Shown piece after piece: positions 8,083-18,818 of a DNA stretch of 64,000 nucleotides (position 1 is its first letter; every line of letters begins with the position of its first letter). Both the position numbers and the translations under genes were made by a program. Location of the stretch: NCBI GenBank assembly GCA_016718825.1, contig JADKCL010000001.1:401076-465075 (forward strand), read 5' to 3'. A model generated the notes under the pieces. That model was not told the origin of the DNA and did no database searches. It saw nothing but the letters and a program-made list of their open reading frames with translations. Origin of the DNA: Bacteroidota bacterium. GTDB taxonomy: Bacteria > Bacteroidota > Bacteroidia > J057 > JADKCL01.

Positions 8083-11000
8083 CTATTTCGTCAAGGCCCA
8101 AATCCACTTGCCTTCCAGGTCGATATAACCGATGGCATCATCGTCTTCGACCTGTATCAAATCGCCCATTCGTCGCACAGTATCGTATTTTGCATCGAGC
8201 AAAACCTTGCCATTTCCATCTACCACGCCGATGCTCCGGCGCATCATGGCTGAGGCGAGACCTTGACTGAAATTGCCGATGGCATCGTACTTGCAAGGTG
8301 TCATGACTGCCCCAAACGTGTTGATCAAGCCCCATTTGGTGCCCATTTGCACCGAAATGATGCCTTCCTGCCGGAATCCGACCCCATCATATTCGCAGTC
8401 GATCACCCGCGTACCGTTCTGATTCACAAACCCCCAACCCAATCCCGAGACAAACACGGCTGCACGACCATCCTTGAAATCGGTCACTTTGTCATAAACC
8501 AACGGCACGGCAATCTCTCCGGAAGGATCAATAAATCCCCATTTATTGCCCACTCTGACCGCGGCCCGGTTTTCTGTGAAGGCATTGACTTTCAGGAATT
8601 CGGGTTTGATGATGACCGCCCCCGACGTATCAATGAACCCCCATTTTCCCTGGACAAAGATCGCAGCACGTCCACAAGCAAAATCCCCGGCATTGGCGAA
8701 TTGGTCTTCAATCCGGGTAATGCCTTTGGCATCCATATAGCCATATTCCAATCCGCTTTTGAACCTTGATAGGCCTTCACTGAAGTCGCCAATCTCCTTG
8801 TAATGGGGTCGCACCAAAAACTCGCCCTTGGGATTGATCAGGCCAAACTGTCCCTTTTCCTGGATCACGGCCACGCTGTCTTTGAAGCTGCCGATGCGGT
8901 AATAGTTGGGCTGCACCGCCCAATTTCCCTTCCGATCGATGAGTCCAAAGACGCCCTTGCGCTTGGCGGGGGCAAGCCCCTCGCTGAAATCACCTACCGC
9001 TGAAAAGGCCGGCTTGATTTCCATCTGCCCATCAAGCCCGATGAATCCGAAAAATTTCTCCGTTTGCACCCAAGCCAATCCCTCCTTGAAATCTCCTGCA
9101 CGTAGGTATTTCTGCGGCGTCAATACATTGCCCACACTGTCGATATAGCCCCATGCGCGGTTGTCACGCACGCGGGCACGCCCTTCGTGAAAGTCGCCGA
9201 CGGCACCGTATTGCGGCGGAATGACCACCTCGCCTTGCAAATTGGCATAGCCCCATTTTTGGCCTTCCCGGATTTTGACAAGGCCCTCGCTGAATTGCCC
9301 GACCTCTGCAAATCGGGGCTGAATGAAAATTTCGCCCTTTTGATCGATGAAGCCGTAGGCAGTGCGGTCTTCGCCGACCGCAAACAGGATGCGGTCATTG
9401 ACGCTAAACAATCGCTCGATGAAATCAAACTTTGGTTCCACGACAATGGCAAATGTCTTATTGACTGCCCCCCATTTGCCCTTCTGCTTGATACGGGCAA
9501 TATTCCCGTCAAAATCCAAGGCCGATTCATACTCTACGGGTTTGAGCCATTTGCCGCGCGTATCGATATATCCCCATTTGCCGCCGCGACAATATTGATA
9601 ATTGGTTTTGATCTCATTGCTGAAAACGTCGCGCGATTGGTCAGAGAGAATGGTATCAATCGCAACGCTTTTGCTCCATTCGATGCGCCCGCCCAAATTG
9701 ATACGGGCAATGCTGTCACAAAACGGGCCGATAAAGGCGGCATTCTCAAAGGTTGCCGTTTTCCCATCCATGGAAAGGAGCGCATACCGGCCCGAACCCG
9801 CATAGATCACCCTTGCCATGGGGCTAATCCTCCAATCGCTGGAAAACACCTTTTCAAACAAGGGTTCGGAAAGCGTGCGACCCGTGGTGTGGTCCACAAG
9901 ACCCCAAGCAAAGTCTTCCGAACCCTTGATTTTTGCCTTTACCAAGGTGTATTTCGTTCCTGGCACCACCTCGATTGCCGGGTAAGTCGGATCGATCATC
10001 ACACGTCCCGTGCGGTTGTCGCGTAAGCCCCAGAGGTTGCGTGCAGTGGAGACAAACCAACCCAGTGTGGAATTTCCCGCAATGGAGAGCAAGTCCACCT
10101 CCTCATCTTCCTTTTCCTTGATGATGACGATGCGCTTGACCTTGGAAGAGTGCCCGTTTTCATCAAAATAGGAAAAGGTCCAATCCTCACCGAGTCGCGC
10201 TTTGGCGGCTTGCAGGTAGATTTTTACATCATCGTATTGCGGCGGAATCAACCATTGCCCTTCCACATTGATCATACCCCATCGACCCTTCAGCTTGGCG
10301 CGTGCCACCTTGGATGCAGTGAAGTTCCCGAGCGAATCAAAGGAGATGAATTTGCGGACCTGACCATCTGTTGCATACCATTTGAGATAGTTTCCATTTC
10401 GGGCGAGAATCGTGGAATCATTGGCCATCAAGCAATTGTCATATTTGACCGGCACAATTTCCGTACCAGCCCGGTTGACTGCGCCCGAAGCTGCATTCGC
10501 CTTCACGAGGCAAAAGTCCTTTTGGAAAAGGGCCACTTCCGTGAACATGTCGCGGGTAATGACGCGCTCGGAGGTATCTGCCAATCCGGTGTAATCCTTG
10601 ATTTTGTAGGTCACCCAATGGTAGGGATTTACCCAAAGAAAGGTATGGATGGGTTGGTTCAGGATTTTACCTGTGCTGTCCATCAGCCCTAAAAACAGGC
10701 CTTTTTGGTAGGCGACATAACTTAGACCGGCGTCCTTGAAGCCATCATGGGTCGGCTCCACGATGAGCTTGCCACGGTTGTCGAGCAAACCCCACAGCTT
10801 GCCGCTGCGCATGGCAATATGCGTCGGGGAAATGCGTTCCAGCTTTTCGTACTTGGGCTCGACGATCATCCTTCCGAGGGCGAGGTCATACAAACCCCAG
10901 CCTTTGTCACCTTCGACGTACACTTCGTTTCCGAGGCCATACATGATCCGCTTGAATTGGGCAGGGAGCAGCTCGGTGGCCGTGGTGTCCACGATGCCCC

Positions 11001-11469
11001 AAAGTCCGCCTTCGCAGTCTTCGTAACCGCATTTGCCTCCAACATTTACGCGTGCATGCCCCTTGTCATTGAATTCGGCGATCAGTTGAAAGGTCGGCGC
11101 AATGGTTTGGTCGAGCAAACGGTTCATGATTCCCCATTTTCCGCCTTCGCAGTCCTCTCCGGTACATTCTCCGCCGAGATTGGTGAGAATGACGTCGTTG
11201 GAGATGCATTTGAGATAGGAATAAGACGGCTCGATCAAGGTTCTGCCTCCTGAATCCACGAGGCCATATTTGCCGTCCAATACCACCACTGCTTGCCTGT
11301 CCATGATCCTGGCAATGGCGTTGTATTTGGGTTCGGCAAGCATCTTTCCATTTGGGTCGATGATGCCCCAGAGCCTCCCGGACTTGACCGGCAGCATCTG
11401 CCCAAATGCGGTCATTGACAGGATTATCACCAAAACGTGGACTGCGATATGTCGATGCAGGTGGATCAA
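8083..11469 (-). CDS. Exported giant WG-repeat protein
   Basis: A protein of 1128 residues with an N-terminal signal peptide (ILSMTAFGQ) followed almost entirely by WG-type repeats. By eye there are about 28 units of the form KWGYIDTRGKW..P..YD....F..G.A.V; examples are GKWGFIDTSGAVIIKPEF and NKWGFIDPSGEIAVP. The repeats in the C-terminal half are regular (about 35-45 residues apart), those in the N-terminal half more diverged. WG repeats form beta-rich arrays thought to bind other macromolecules; the ligand here is unknown. The first codon in frame is TTG; no ATG lies before the signal peptide, so the start is plausible but not certain. No operon partner is evident. Confidence 0.85.
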   Translation of the reverse strand: MIHLHRHIAVHVLVIILSMTAFGQMLPVKSGRLWGIIDPNGKMLAEPKYNAIARIMDRQAVVVLDGKYGLVDSGGRTLIEPSYSYLKCISNDVILTNLGGECTGEDCEGGKWGIMNRLLDQTIAPTFQLIAEFNDKGHARVNVGGKCGYEDCEGGLWGIVDTTATELLPAQFKRIMYGLGNEVYVEGDKGWGLYDLALGRMIVEPKYEKLERISPTHIAMRSGKLWGLLDNRGKLIVEPTHDGFKDAGLSYVAYQKGLFLGLMDSTGKILNQPIHTFLWVNPYHWVTYKIKDYTGLADTSERVITRDMFTEVALFQKDFCLVKANAASGAVNRAGTEIVPVKYDNCLMANDSTILARNGNYLKWYATDGQVRKFISFDSLGNFTASKVARAKLKGRWGMINVEGQWLIPPQYDDVKIYLQAAKARLGEDWTFSYFDENGHSSKVKRIVIIKEKEDEEVDLLSIAGNSTLGWFVSTARNLWGLRDNRTGRVMIDPTYPAIEVVPGTKYTLVKAKIKGSEDFAWGLVDHTTGRTLSEPLFEKVFSSDWRISPMARVIYAGSGRYALLSMDGKTATFENAAFIGPFCDSIARINLGGRIEWSKSVAIDTILSDQSRDVFSNEIKTNYQYCRGGKWGYIDTRGKWLKPVEYESALDFDGNIARIKQKGKWGAVNKTFAIVVEPKFDFIERLFSVNDRILFAVGEDRTAYGFIDQKGEIFIQPRFAEVGQFSEGLVKIREGQKWGYANLQGEVVIPPQYGAVGDFHEGRARVRDNRAWGYIDSVGNVLTPQKYLRAGDFKEGLAWVQTEKFFGFIGLDGQMEIKPAFSAVGDFSEGLAPAKRKGVFGLIDRKGNWAVQPNYYRIGSFKDSVAVIQEKGQFGLINPKGEFLVRPHYKEIGDFSEGLSRFKSGLEYGYMDAKGITRIEDQFANAGDFACGRAAIFVQGKWGFIDTSGAVIIKPEFLKVNAFTENRAAVRVGNKWGFIDPSGEIAVPLVYDKVTDFKDGRAAVFVSGLGWGFVNQNGTRVIDCEYDGVGFRQEGIISVQMGTKWGLINTFGAVMTPCKYDAIGNFSQGLASAMMRRSIGVVDGNGKVLLDAKYDTVRRMGDLIQVEDDDAIGYIDLEGKWIWALTK

Positions 11470-11540
11470 GGTGGTGAATGATTGAGCTTGGGAAAAAGCT
11501 TAAAGGTAAAGGTAAGCAAGTCGAGGTGGTTTGTCATAAA

Positions 11541-11575
11541 AATGCCCCAGATTCCAATCAGGAACCTGGGGCATT
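11541..11575 (-). terminator. Intrinsic terminator after the anti-sigma gene
   Basis: A perfect 10-bp stem (AATGCCCCAG/CTGGGGCATT) with a 15-base loop. On the minus strand it is followed by a T-rich run, as expected for termination of the sigma/anti-sigma operon. Confidence 0.85.
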
Positions 11576-11586
11576 CCGAGTCAGGT

Positions 11587-13227
11587 TCAAACACCAAGTA
11601 TCAAGCGGAGGTCGGCTGCCGAATGCACTTCGGTTTCCTTGGCCTCAAACACGACCTTCTGTTGCATTGATTTTGACTTGTTCAGCAGACTTTTGAAACC
11701 CGCAGGTCCAAATACAGCCACTTTTGAGCCAGGGATCACCACAACAAGATAGTTATCGTCAGATGGATTGAATTTGAGCAGCACGTTTTCGGTTGGCGTC
11801 AACGTCATCACAGCGCGGTTGTTGCCGGTGATATGGTACACCACGGTATTGCTGGCATTCACGTAGCTGTTTTCGGGAAACTCGAATTTGGTATTGTAGC
11901 TGACCGCGTCTTTTGAACCATAGAACCGGTCACAGTTGTAGATGCCAAACCCTGAGATGGAGAAGCTGCGGTAGACGTCGGCTTGGGTACCGAGACGATC
12001 TTGTTCCTGTGCCCGCTCCATGACCATTTTGTCATAAGCCGCTTTCTTTTCCTTGAAGCGTTTCATGCCTTTTTCGTAGTCCTCGTCCTCCAAAATCGGT
12101 TTCACGTTGACGGAAAGGGTGGCTTTTGACTTGCGCTTGAGGGTAATCTTGTAGCGCAAACCTTCGCTGTCCAATTCATCCAAGGTGGCATCGTTCCAGA
12201 CATGGCTGTGGATCTTGTCCTCCAACTTTGCGTATGCCGCCTTGTCTTCTGCCATCCAGCGCACTTCCTTGTAGGGACGGAGTTCTGGGAATTCATCGTA
12301 GTCGACATTGAACATCACCTCTCCGTCTTGCTCGACACCTTTTTCACCTTTGACGGGAGGGCGGGGTACGGAGGCCATTTGACCTGAGCCTTCCAAATCC
12401 TTACCAGGCTTTGAAGCCTTTTTGGCGGGATTTGCCTCAGTCGTCGGCTTTCCAATGTCTTTCCAGCCCGCTTTGGGATCGAGGAAGTAGAGATTGTAGT
12501 CGTCTTCGGGGGTGAAGGATGCCATGCGCACGTCGATTTCCTTGCCTTGGGCAATGTAGACGGGAGACTCGCCTTGTTTACCGAGGATTTCCATCATTCC
12601 GGCAGTCTGGAAGTTTTCCTGGGCACCGTTTTCATTGTACTTCATCGTGATGCCACTCAAGATGATGTCTTCGGCGTCATGGAATTCGCGGTATTTGATT
12701 TGAACGTCGCCGGTGACCGGCTTGCCTTGTGCATCGACAAAGGTGCCGGGGTCCACGGTGAGCACGGTTCCGCTTGGGGCGGTCCAAGTGCCGCCGTTGT
12801 CGGCGCTGACGGTGAATCCGAGGTAGGGGACGTTGGTCTCCGGCATCGGCGGGGTCACTACCGGCGAAGCCTCGTAGAGATACTCTGCCTGTGAGGTAAG
12901 TGCAGCATTGTCGTCGGCACCCTGCGGAACGACCGCCGTCATTTTGCTCGGATCCTTGCCATCTTGGTTACCGTTGGTGGCAACGAAGTAGATGCCGGTA
13001 CCGACGATGGCGGTGATCGTCGTCACGAGGGCGATCTTCCAGCCCAGCGCGATCTTGGCGAGGCCAGACTTTGCTGCGGTTGAGGCACCTGCGGCAGAGG
13101 AGCCGGCAGCTGCTGCGGCCTGCTGTGCGAGTCCTGTTTGAATATTGTTCCAAACCTGATTGCTCGGAACCTGGGAGTCAAACTTGTCCCTGTTGTTCTT
13201 GATGAATCCTTCGAGGTTGTTAGACAT
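11587..13227 (-). CDS. Membrane-anchored putative anti-sigma factor
   Basis: A protein of 546 residues. The N-terminus is a short cytoplasmic region (FIKNNRDKFDSQVPSNQVW, which in related Bacteroidota proteins replaces a zinc-type anti-sigma domain), then an alanine-rich linker and one membrane helix at about residues 63-85 (WKIALVTTITAIVGTGIYF). The large outer part contains an N-terminal beta-rich domain (GTVLTVDPGTFVDAQGKPV) and a C-terminal domain, presumably facing the periplasm. Its start overlaps the end of the ECF sigma gene by 8 bases. This pairing and topology are what one expects of an anti-sigma factor that holds its sigma factor at the inner membrane until a periplasmic signal arrives. 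The anti-sigma role is inferred from context. Confidence 0.72.
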   Translation of the reverse strand: MSNNLEGFIKNNRDKFDSQVPSNQVWNNIQTGLAQQAAAAAGSSAAGASTAAKSGLAKIALGWKIALVTTITAIVGTGIYFVATNGNQDGKDPSKMTAVVPQGADDNAALTSQAEYLYEASPVVTPPMPETNVPYLGFTVSADNGGTWTAPSGTVLTVDPGTFVDAQGKPVTGDVQIKYREFHDAEDIILSGITMKYNENGAQENFQTAGMMEILGKQGESPVYIAQGKEIDVRMASFTPEDDYNLYFLDPKAGWKDIGKPTTEANPAKKASKPGKDLEGSGQMASVPRPPVKGEKGVEQDGEVMFNVDYDEFPELRPYKEVRWMAEDKAAYAKLEDKIHSHVWNDATLDELDSEGLRYKITLKRKSKATLSVNVKPILEDEDYEKGMKRFKEKKAAYDKMVMERAQEQDRLGTQADVYRSFSISGFGIYNCDRFYGSKDAVSYNTKFEFPENSYVNASNTVVYHITGNNRAVMTLTPTENVLLKFNPSDDNYLVVVIPGSKVAVFGPAGFKSLLNKSKSMQQKVVFEAKETEVHSAADLRLILGV

Positions 13228-13786
13228 AAGACATTGCAGTTAAAATTTCCTTCAATTTTGATTTGGCGCGGTTGAATTGAGATTTGGAGCCGCCCTCCGA
13301 GATGCCGAGAATCTCAGCAATTTCACGGTGGTCGTAGCCTTCGAAGAGGTAGAGGGTAAAGACGACACGATAGCCATCTGGAAGTTGGTCGACTGCTCTT
13401 TTGATTTGCTCGACATTCCAGACAATCGGTTCTTCACCTTCATACATGTCCGCCTTTGCGGCGTTGGCGGCCTCTTGCGCGGCTTGCTCCTTGAAACTCA
13501 AGGATGCTTTTTCCTTCTGGAGCGCATTGATGCTCTTGTTCACGACGATGCTTTTCAGCCAAGCCCCAAAGGTGCTGTCGCCGGTGAAACCCGAGATTTT
13601 GGTAAATGCCGCCAAGAAGGCTTCCTGTAATACATCCTCGGCTTCGGCAGCATGTTGGACGATACGCAGGGCGGTGTTGTACATGGCGACCTTGTACAAT
13701 TCGTAGGCTTCAAACTGAGCCCCGGGGTCACCTTCTCGCAATCTGGCGATCAGTTCCATGTGATAATCTATTTTTCTTTGTGCCAT
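13220..13786 (-). CDS. ECF-type RNA polymerase sigma factor
   Basis: A protein of 188 residues with the two-domain layout of ECF sigma-70 factors. Region 2 includes AEDVLQEAFLAAFTKI and TFGAWLKSIVVNKSIN (binding of the -10 element and core polymerase). Region 4 includes LPDGYRVVFTLYLFEGYDH, REIAEILGIS and the recognition helix KSQFNRAKSKLKEIL. There is an extended, alanine-rich linker between the domains. It overlaps the downstream putative anti-sigma gene by 8 bases. About 230 bases without genes lie upstream and should hold its promoter. The regulon is unknown. Confidence 0.93.
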   Translation of the reverse strand: MAQRKIDYHMELIARLREGDPGAQFEAYELYKVAMYNTALRIVQHAAEAEDVLQEAFLAAFTKISGFTGDSTFGAWLKSIVVNKSINALQKEKASLSFKEQAAQEAANAAKADMYEGEEPIVWNVEQIKRAVDQLPDGYRVVFTLYLFEGYDHREIAEILGISEGGSKSQFNRAKSKLKEILTAMSYV

Positions 13787-14015
13787 ACTCCAGATGATTT
13801 ACAACCCAATGACAGGCATATAACGCCTGGGTTGCATCTGGTTTCAACATTGTTGCTATTTTTTTCAATGATCCGACATCTTTGGACCAATCGGTCAATG
13901 CATCAAGGAATAAAGGTCGGTGAACCGAAGCAGGCGCTCCAATTCGGATACCGTTTTTACTCCCGGGGCTACGATTTCAATGGTGCGGGGCGATTCGGGA
14001 CTCAAATCGAAGAAA

Positions 14016-16478
14016 TTATCTGAAAAGCTGGCCTTGTGAATTGGCAATTGAAAGCTGCAAATCCTTGATCAAATGCTTGGAACGCAGGCTGATTCGAAAC
14101 ATCTCACCATCCTGCTGCAAGGTAAATTCCGGTGTTGTCTTGCGCAGACGCAGCTCTTTGGGGGCAACGAAATAAACGACATGACGGGCGATCGGCTCAG
14201 CTTGTAGGATGTTTTTGCTTCCGTCAAACACGGAAATCACCGCTTTGGCATTGCGCATGTCGATCGGTTTTGATTCAAAATCGCGAATGGGGTAGGCAAA
14301 TTCATTGATGCCTTTGCGAAGACTGGAGGCGCATAAATGTTCCACAATGCTGGAATCATCCAGCGTGAGAATGTCGACGCTGAGCTTCACAAATTGGGTC
14401 GCAGCCTCTGCGGCGATGCGCACAAACAAGCTGTCATTCTTCCGTTCGGCTGCAACCAACCCAGGCGCATACAAGCGTTTCAAGGCATAATGCGCGGGCT
14501 TCCAAACGCCATCAAAGTCAATGGTACTCCAGGAAGCTCCCGGCCAACAGTCGCCGAGTTGCCAGTACAAGGTCCCCATGCAATGCGGACTTTTCATCCG
14601 ATGGGCCTCGATGGCGAGCGTCATCGCATCACGTTGCAGCAATTGGCTCAAGGTCAGGAACGCGGAAAAGTCCTTGGGTTCGCCATACAACGGTCGCAGG
14701 AACTTGAGAATGGGCGCATTGCCCTTGTAGCTTTTTTGCCGGTTGCGAATGGCTGCACTGTCAACGTTCCAATCAGCCGAATCGATAACCCCGCGCAAGG
14801 TTTGCTCGGAGGGCCAAGATTGGAAACCGTATTCGCTCATGAAACGCGGGACAAAGTGGCTGAACCCGTCGAGGCTGTCGGTTCCATGCCAAACGCCCCA
14901 ATAGTGCATGTTGTGGTGGTTGAAATTCTCTTCCTTGCCCCAATTGCTCAGCGGACTCGTGCTGATGTAGGCACGTTTCGGATCAACCTTCTCTAGAATC
15001 GAGGGAACCGATTCCTGAAAAAAAGGTCACGTATTCCTTCCAAAGCTTGGCTGCAAATTCCTCCGAATACTTGAATTCCTGCTGCCAGCCCCAATTGTGC
15101 CAAGCCACATCTATTTCATTGTTGCCGCACCAAAGCGCAAGGCTTGGGTGGGTGCGCAAACGCAAGGCATTGTCGGTAAACTCAAGCTTGGCATTCTCCA
15201 GAAATTTCCCCTCCAGCGGATACATCATGCAGGCGAAGGCCAAGTCTTGCCAAACGAGCATGCCGTTGGCATCGCACCATTCGTAGAAGGCCTCATCCGC
15301 ATAAACGCCGCCGCCCCAGACGCGAATCATATTCATCCCGACGGCCTTGGCCGCCTCCAGCAATTGAATTTGCTTTTCCGCGCCGCGGGGCAAAAACGCA
15401 TCCGAAGGCACATAATTGGCCCCCTTCATGAAGAGCGGTCCGCCTTCTTCCAAAAAATCATTGAAGGAAAAATAAAAGCTCGTTCCGATTTCGTCCTTTT
15501 CCCGCACCAAGCGGACCGTGCGCAAACCCGTATTTTGTCCAAAGGAATCCACCAATTCGCCCCCGCGCTCCAAACGCGCCTCCACATGGTACATCTCGGG
15601 TTTGCCCATGCCCACCGGCCACCAATACCGAGGTTGCGTCATCGTGTAGTTCAATTCGAATGTTTGAAGTCCCGGCTTGAGTTGGCGCCGCGAGGATGCT
15701 ACCGTCTTTCCATCGAGCAACAAAGTCAATTCGTAGTTCCCGGAAAAGGCCACATCCACCGTCACACGGCTGCGCACCTTTGCAACTTCCCGTTTCAATC
15801 GAACGGGCTGCGTCGAAACGGCTGCAATCTTGGCATTCTTCCATAAAATCAATTTCACCGGTCGCCAAATGCCCGCCGTCACCATTCGTGGTCCGAAGTC
15901 CCATCCGAAATGATAGGCCGCCTTGCGCACATACGGACTCACCTTGGTCGGGGAGGCATCGTTGCCGGATGAAAGCAGAAACGGCGAGGCCACTACAGCA
16001 GGCATGGCCATCTTCATCGGCGAAAAGAACTTCAAAACCAGCTCATTTTCGCCGGTTTTAAGTCATTCTTCCCATCAAAAACCCAGCGGCGGTGCATGTT
16101 GTCACAATGCCCCAACAATTTACCATTGAGCAAGACATCGCAGTAGGTGTCCAACCCTTCGAATACGAATTCCGATTGGGTGTTTTGGATTTGCGCCGGC
16201 GACAATAAGAAGGTCTTGCGGTACTCCCAATTTCGCTCTTCGATCCATTGTACAGCCTTTTCATTCAGGCCAATGTAAGGATCCGGAATCCGCTTCAATG
16301 CCAGTAAATCGGTGTGGACCGTACCCGGAACCGTCGCCTGCAGCCATTTCAAGCTGTCTTCTTCGCGGAATTGCCAATCCCCATCCAAGCTGATGTGCTC
16401 AGGATGCTGACCGATCATACAGACGGACCATGCCATCAACCCGAAAAACAGGGCTATGGAGGTGCGTCTTTTTCGCAT
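14016..16478 (-). pseudogene. GH2 beta-mannosidase, split by two frameshifts
   Basis: Three consecutive frames read as one GH2 beta-mannosidase-like enzyme of roughly 820 residues with a signal peptide (IALFFGLMAWSVCMIGQ). The order is the sugar-binding domain (DGDWQFREED, VPGTVHTDLL), the Ig-like domain, then the catalytic barrel. WCGNNEIDVAW gives the acid/base Glu, and FMSEYGFQSWPS the nucleophile Glu. The frames are broken at about 16060 (one A missing from the minus-strand run in CTTAAAACC) and at about 15020 (a run of seven A on the plus strand where six restore the frame). All catalytic motifs are intact, so these may be homopolymer sequencing errors rather than true decay. It cleaves terminal beta-mannosides from glycans or oligosaccharides. 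It lies 5 bases after the TIR gene. Confidence 0.85.
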
Positions 16479-16483
16479 GGAAA

Positions 16484-17206
16484 TTAGAAGCGATCCATGT
16501 TGAGGATGATCGAGGCAATGATTTGCCCGACGACATAGATGATCGCGCATGTGGCAATGATCGTGCTTGTGCGCTTCTTCTTGGCGATGCGGTCAGCCGC
16601 CTCGTTGGCATATTTTCCATTCGGAAAATAGCGCAAATAATGCTCGTAATACGTGCGGTTGTTGTAGGCAAGGCAAGTCTGCCAAGCCCGCTCGTCCTTT
16701 TGCTCGGGGGTGAGATTTTCTTCTTGTGCTCCGAAGGTGTTGTTGGTATTGGCGGCCGGGCCGGGACCAAACGATTCCTCGGCGGCAGGTGGTTGAAGAC
16801 CCTTGCCGGTCAAGTCCCAGATTCCCTTGAGCAGCTTGCGCATGCCTTTGTGTTCGGTGCCACCGGTCCAGTCGGAAAGATCGGCATAAGCCACAGCATC
16901 AGTTCCGGGTGGCGGGATGATGTCCTTGTGGATGCGCGTTGCGATCAGCCGTCTGAGCGTGCTGCCCGCGCGTGCCTCTGCCTGTATGCGACCTGAACCC
17001 GCCGAATTGTTGCTCCAAATCACCACATGGCAATTGGTGTTGCTGATCGTGGTTCGCAAGGTTTGAAGGCTTTCCTGACTTGTGGAAGGCTGGTCACGAA
17101 ACCAAACTTTGAGTCCGACCCATTCCAATTCCTCCACGATGCGGCGCACTTGCGCCTCGTCTTCGGGCGCGTAGCTGATGTAAACGTCAAATTGATCGAT
17201 GGCCAT
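16484..17206 (-). CDS. TIR-domain protein with C-terminal membrane anchor
   Basis: A protein of 240 residues. The N-terminal TIR domain (about 1-130) begins with DVYISYAPEDEAQV and contains GLKVWFRDQP and HVVIWSNNSAGSGRIQAEAR. Glu78 in the last motif sits where NADase TIR domains carry the catalytic glutamate. A central Pro/Asn-rich linker is followed by a short helical region (YYEHYLRYFPNGKYANEAAD), a motif seen in other Bacteroidota proteins, and a single C-terminal membrane helix (about 217-235). The product may be an NAD-consuming or scaffold protein at the inner membrane. Whether it serves in defence or in signalling is not shown; no partner effector is next to it. The GH2 gene follows after 5 bases, so cotranscription is likely. 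Confidence 0.82.
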   Translation of the reverse strand: MAIDQFDVYISYAPEDEAQVRRIVEELEWVGLKVWFRDQPSTSQESLQTLRTTISNTNCHVVIWSNNSAGSGRIQAEARAGSTLRRLIATRIHKDIIPPPGTDAVAYADLSDWTGGTEHKGMRKLLKGIWDLTGKGLQPPAAEESFGPGPAANTNNTFGAQEENLTPEQKDERAWQTCLAYNNRTYYEHYLRYFPNGKYANEAADRIAKKKRTSTIIATCAIIYVVGQIIASIILNMDRF

Positions 17207-17368
17207 ATTGGCGAATTTAATGGAGAATGGTGAATTGAAAATGGAAAATTGAAAATGGATATCCGCTTCAGGCGGGCAGCGAAGCTAATGAACCCGCCGA
17301 TCGCCAAAGTGCCTTCAATGAGCCGGCACTGCGAAAAACACGACTGGAATTCAGCTTGCAGCCTCCCC

Positions 17369-18812
17369 TTACAGCTGAATATAGACGTTTTTGGCTTCAG
17401 TGAAAAAATGCAAGGCTTCCATGCCGCCTTCACGACCGATTCCGGAGGCTTTCATCCCGCCGAATGGGGTGCGTAAATCCCGGACGAGCCAGCTATTGAC
17501 CCAGACAATGCCGGTTTCCAAGGCCGCCGCCACGCGGTGCGCCCGCTTCAGGTCGCTCGTATGCAGCGATGCTGCCAAACCGTACATCGTTCCGTTGGCG
17601 TAGCTGATCGCCTCTTCCTCTGTATCAAATGGCCAAATGGTCACCACCGGACCAAAAATTTCCTCCTGATTGGTGCGGCAACTGGGCGCAAGGCCCGTAA
17701 TCACCGTCGGTTGCAAAAACCATCCACCTTCACAACGGATGTTGGGCGCAGGTGCCGGTTCGCCGCCGGCGACAATGGTTCCGCCTTCATCAGTTGCGAG
17801 TTGGATATAGCTCAGATCCTTTTCGAATTGATCTTTGGAGACGATCGCACCAATGTCGGTTCCATCTTCGAGCGGATCGCCGATGCGCAAGGCCTTCACG
17901 CGGGCAACAAAATCCTCGACAAACTTGGGGTAAAGTGACCTTTCGACCAAAATCCGCGAACCGCAAAGGCAAATCTGCCCTTGGTTGGCAAACGACGAAC
18001 GCACGCTCGTGGCCAAAGTCGCTTCGTAGTCGCAGTCGGCAAAAATGACATTGGGGTTTTTGCCGCCGAGTTCGAGGCTGAGTTTCTTGAACATCGGTCC
18101 GGCGACCTCCATGATTTTGCGTCCGGTGACGGTGCCGCCGGTAAACGAAATGGCCGGCACCTGCGGATGGGCCACGATGGCGGCGCCGGTTTTGTGTCCG
18201 AGGCCATGCACGATGTTGAGCACGCCTGCGGGCAAGCCTGCTTCAATGCAGATCTTGGACAGCAAAAACGAAGTCATCGGCGTAATTTCCGACGGCTTGG
18301 CGACGACGGTATTGCCCGCTGCGAGTGCAGGCGCGATCTTCCATGTGAAGAGGTAAAGCGGCAAATTCCACGGCGAAATGCAACCGGCGACGCCGATCGG
18401 GCGACGCAAGGTGTAGTTGAAGCCGCGGCTGCCCATGTCGTAGGTTTCGCTGTGAAACTGGGTAATCGCCTGCGCAAAAAACCGGAAATTGGCTGATGCA
18501 CGGGGAATGTCGATCTCGCGGGCAAGAAACAGGCTTGCCGTTGTCGATGCTCTCGGCGGTCGCAAGCTGATCCATCTTTGCGTCGATCAAGTCAGCAATC
18601 CGCAGCAAAATCGCCGAGCGCTTCTCAATCGGCATGTCGGACCACGCTGGGAAAGCTTCGCGGGCAGCTTCGACGGCCATCTCAACGTCGCGTTCGTCGC
18701 TGTCGGGAATCAGGGAATAAACACGCCCCGTTGCAGGCTCGATGTTGTCAAGCCATTGGTTGGCATGTGGGTCGACCAATTCGCCGCCGATGTAATTTTT
18801 GAGCTTTTCCAT
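17369..18812 (-). pseudogene. ALDH8A1-like aldehyde dehydrogenase, one frameshift
   Basis: Two frames join into one aldehyde dehydrogenase of about 480 residues close to ALDH8A1/2-aminomuconate semialdehyde dehydrogenases. The N-terminal part has NYIGGELVDP and ESIDNGKPV; the C-terminal part has AREIDIPRASANFRFFA, the NAD-binding CISPWNLPLYLFTWKIAPAL, KLSLELGGKNPN (general base Glu) and FANQGQICLCGSRI (catalytic Cys, the first Cys). The break is at about 18523-18531, most simply two bases missing after GKPV or one extra base. The activity oxidises 2-aminomuconate or 2-hydroxymuconate semialdehyde with NAD in tryptophan/kynurenine or catechol breakdown. It lies near a SDR gene, but no other kynurenine genes are in the window. 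Function is firm to family and fair to substrate class. Confidence 0.82.
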
Positions 18813-18818
18813 ACAGGA

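Noticed and set aside
9187..10026. 279-residue plus-strand frame inside the WG-repeat gene
   Set aside because: It is antisense to a periodic WG array, and its sequence only reflects that.
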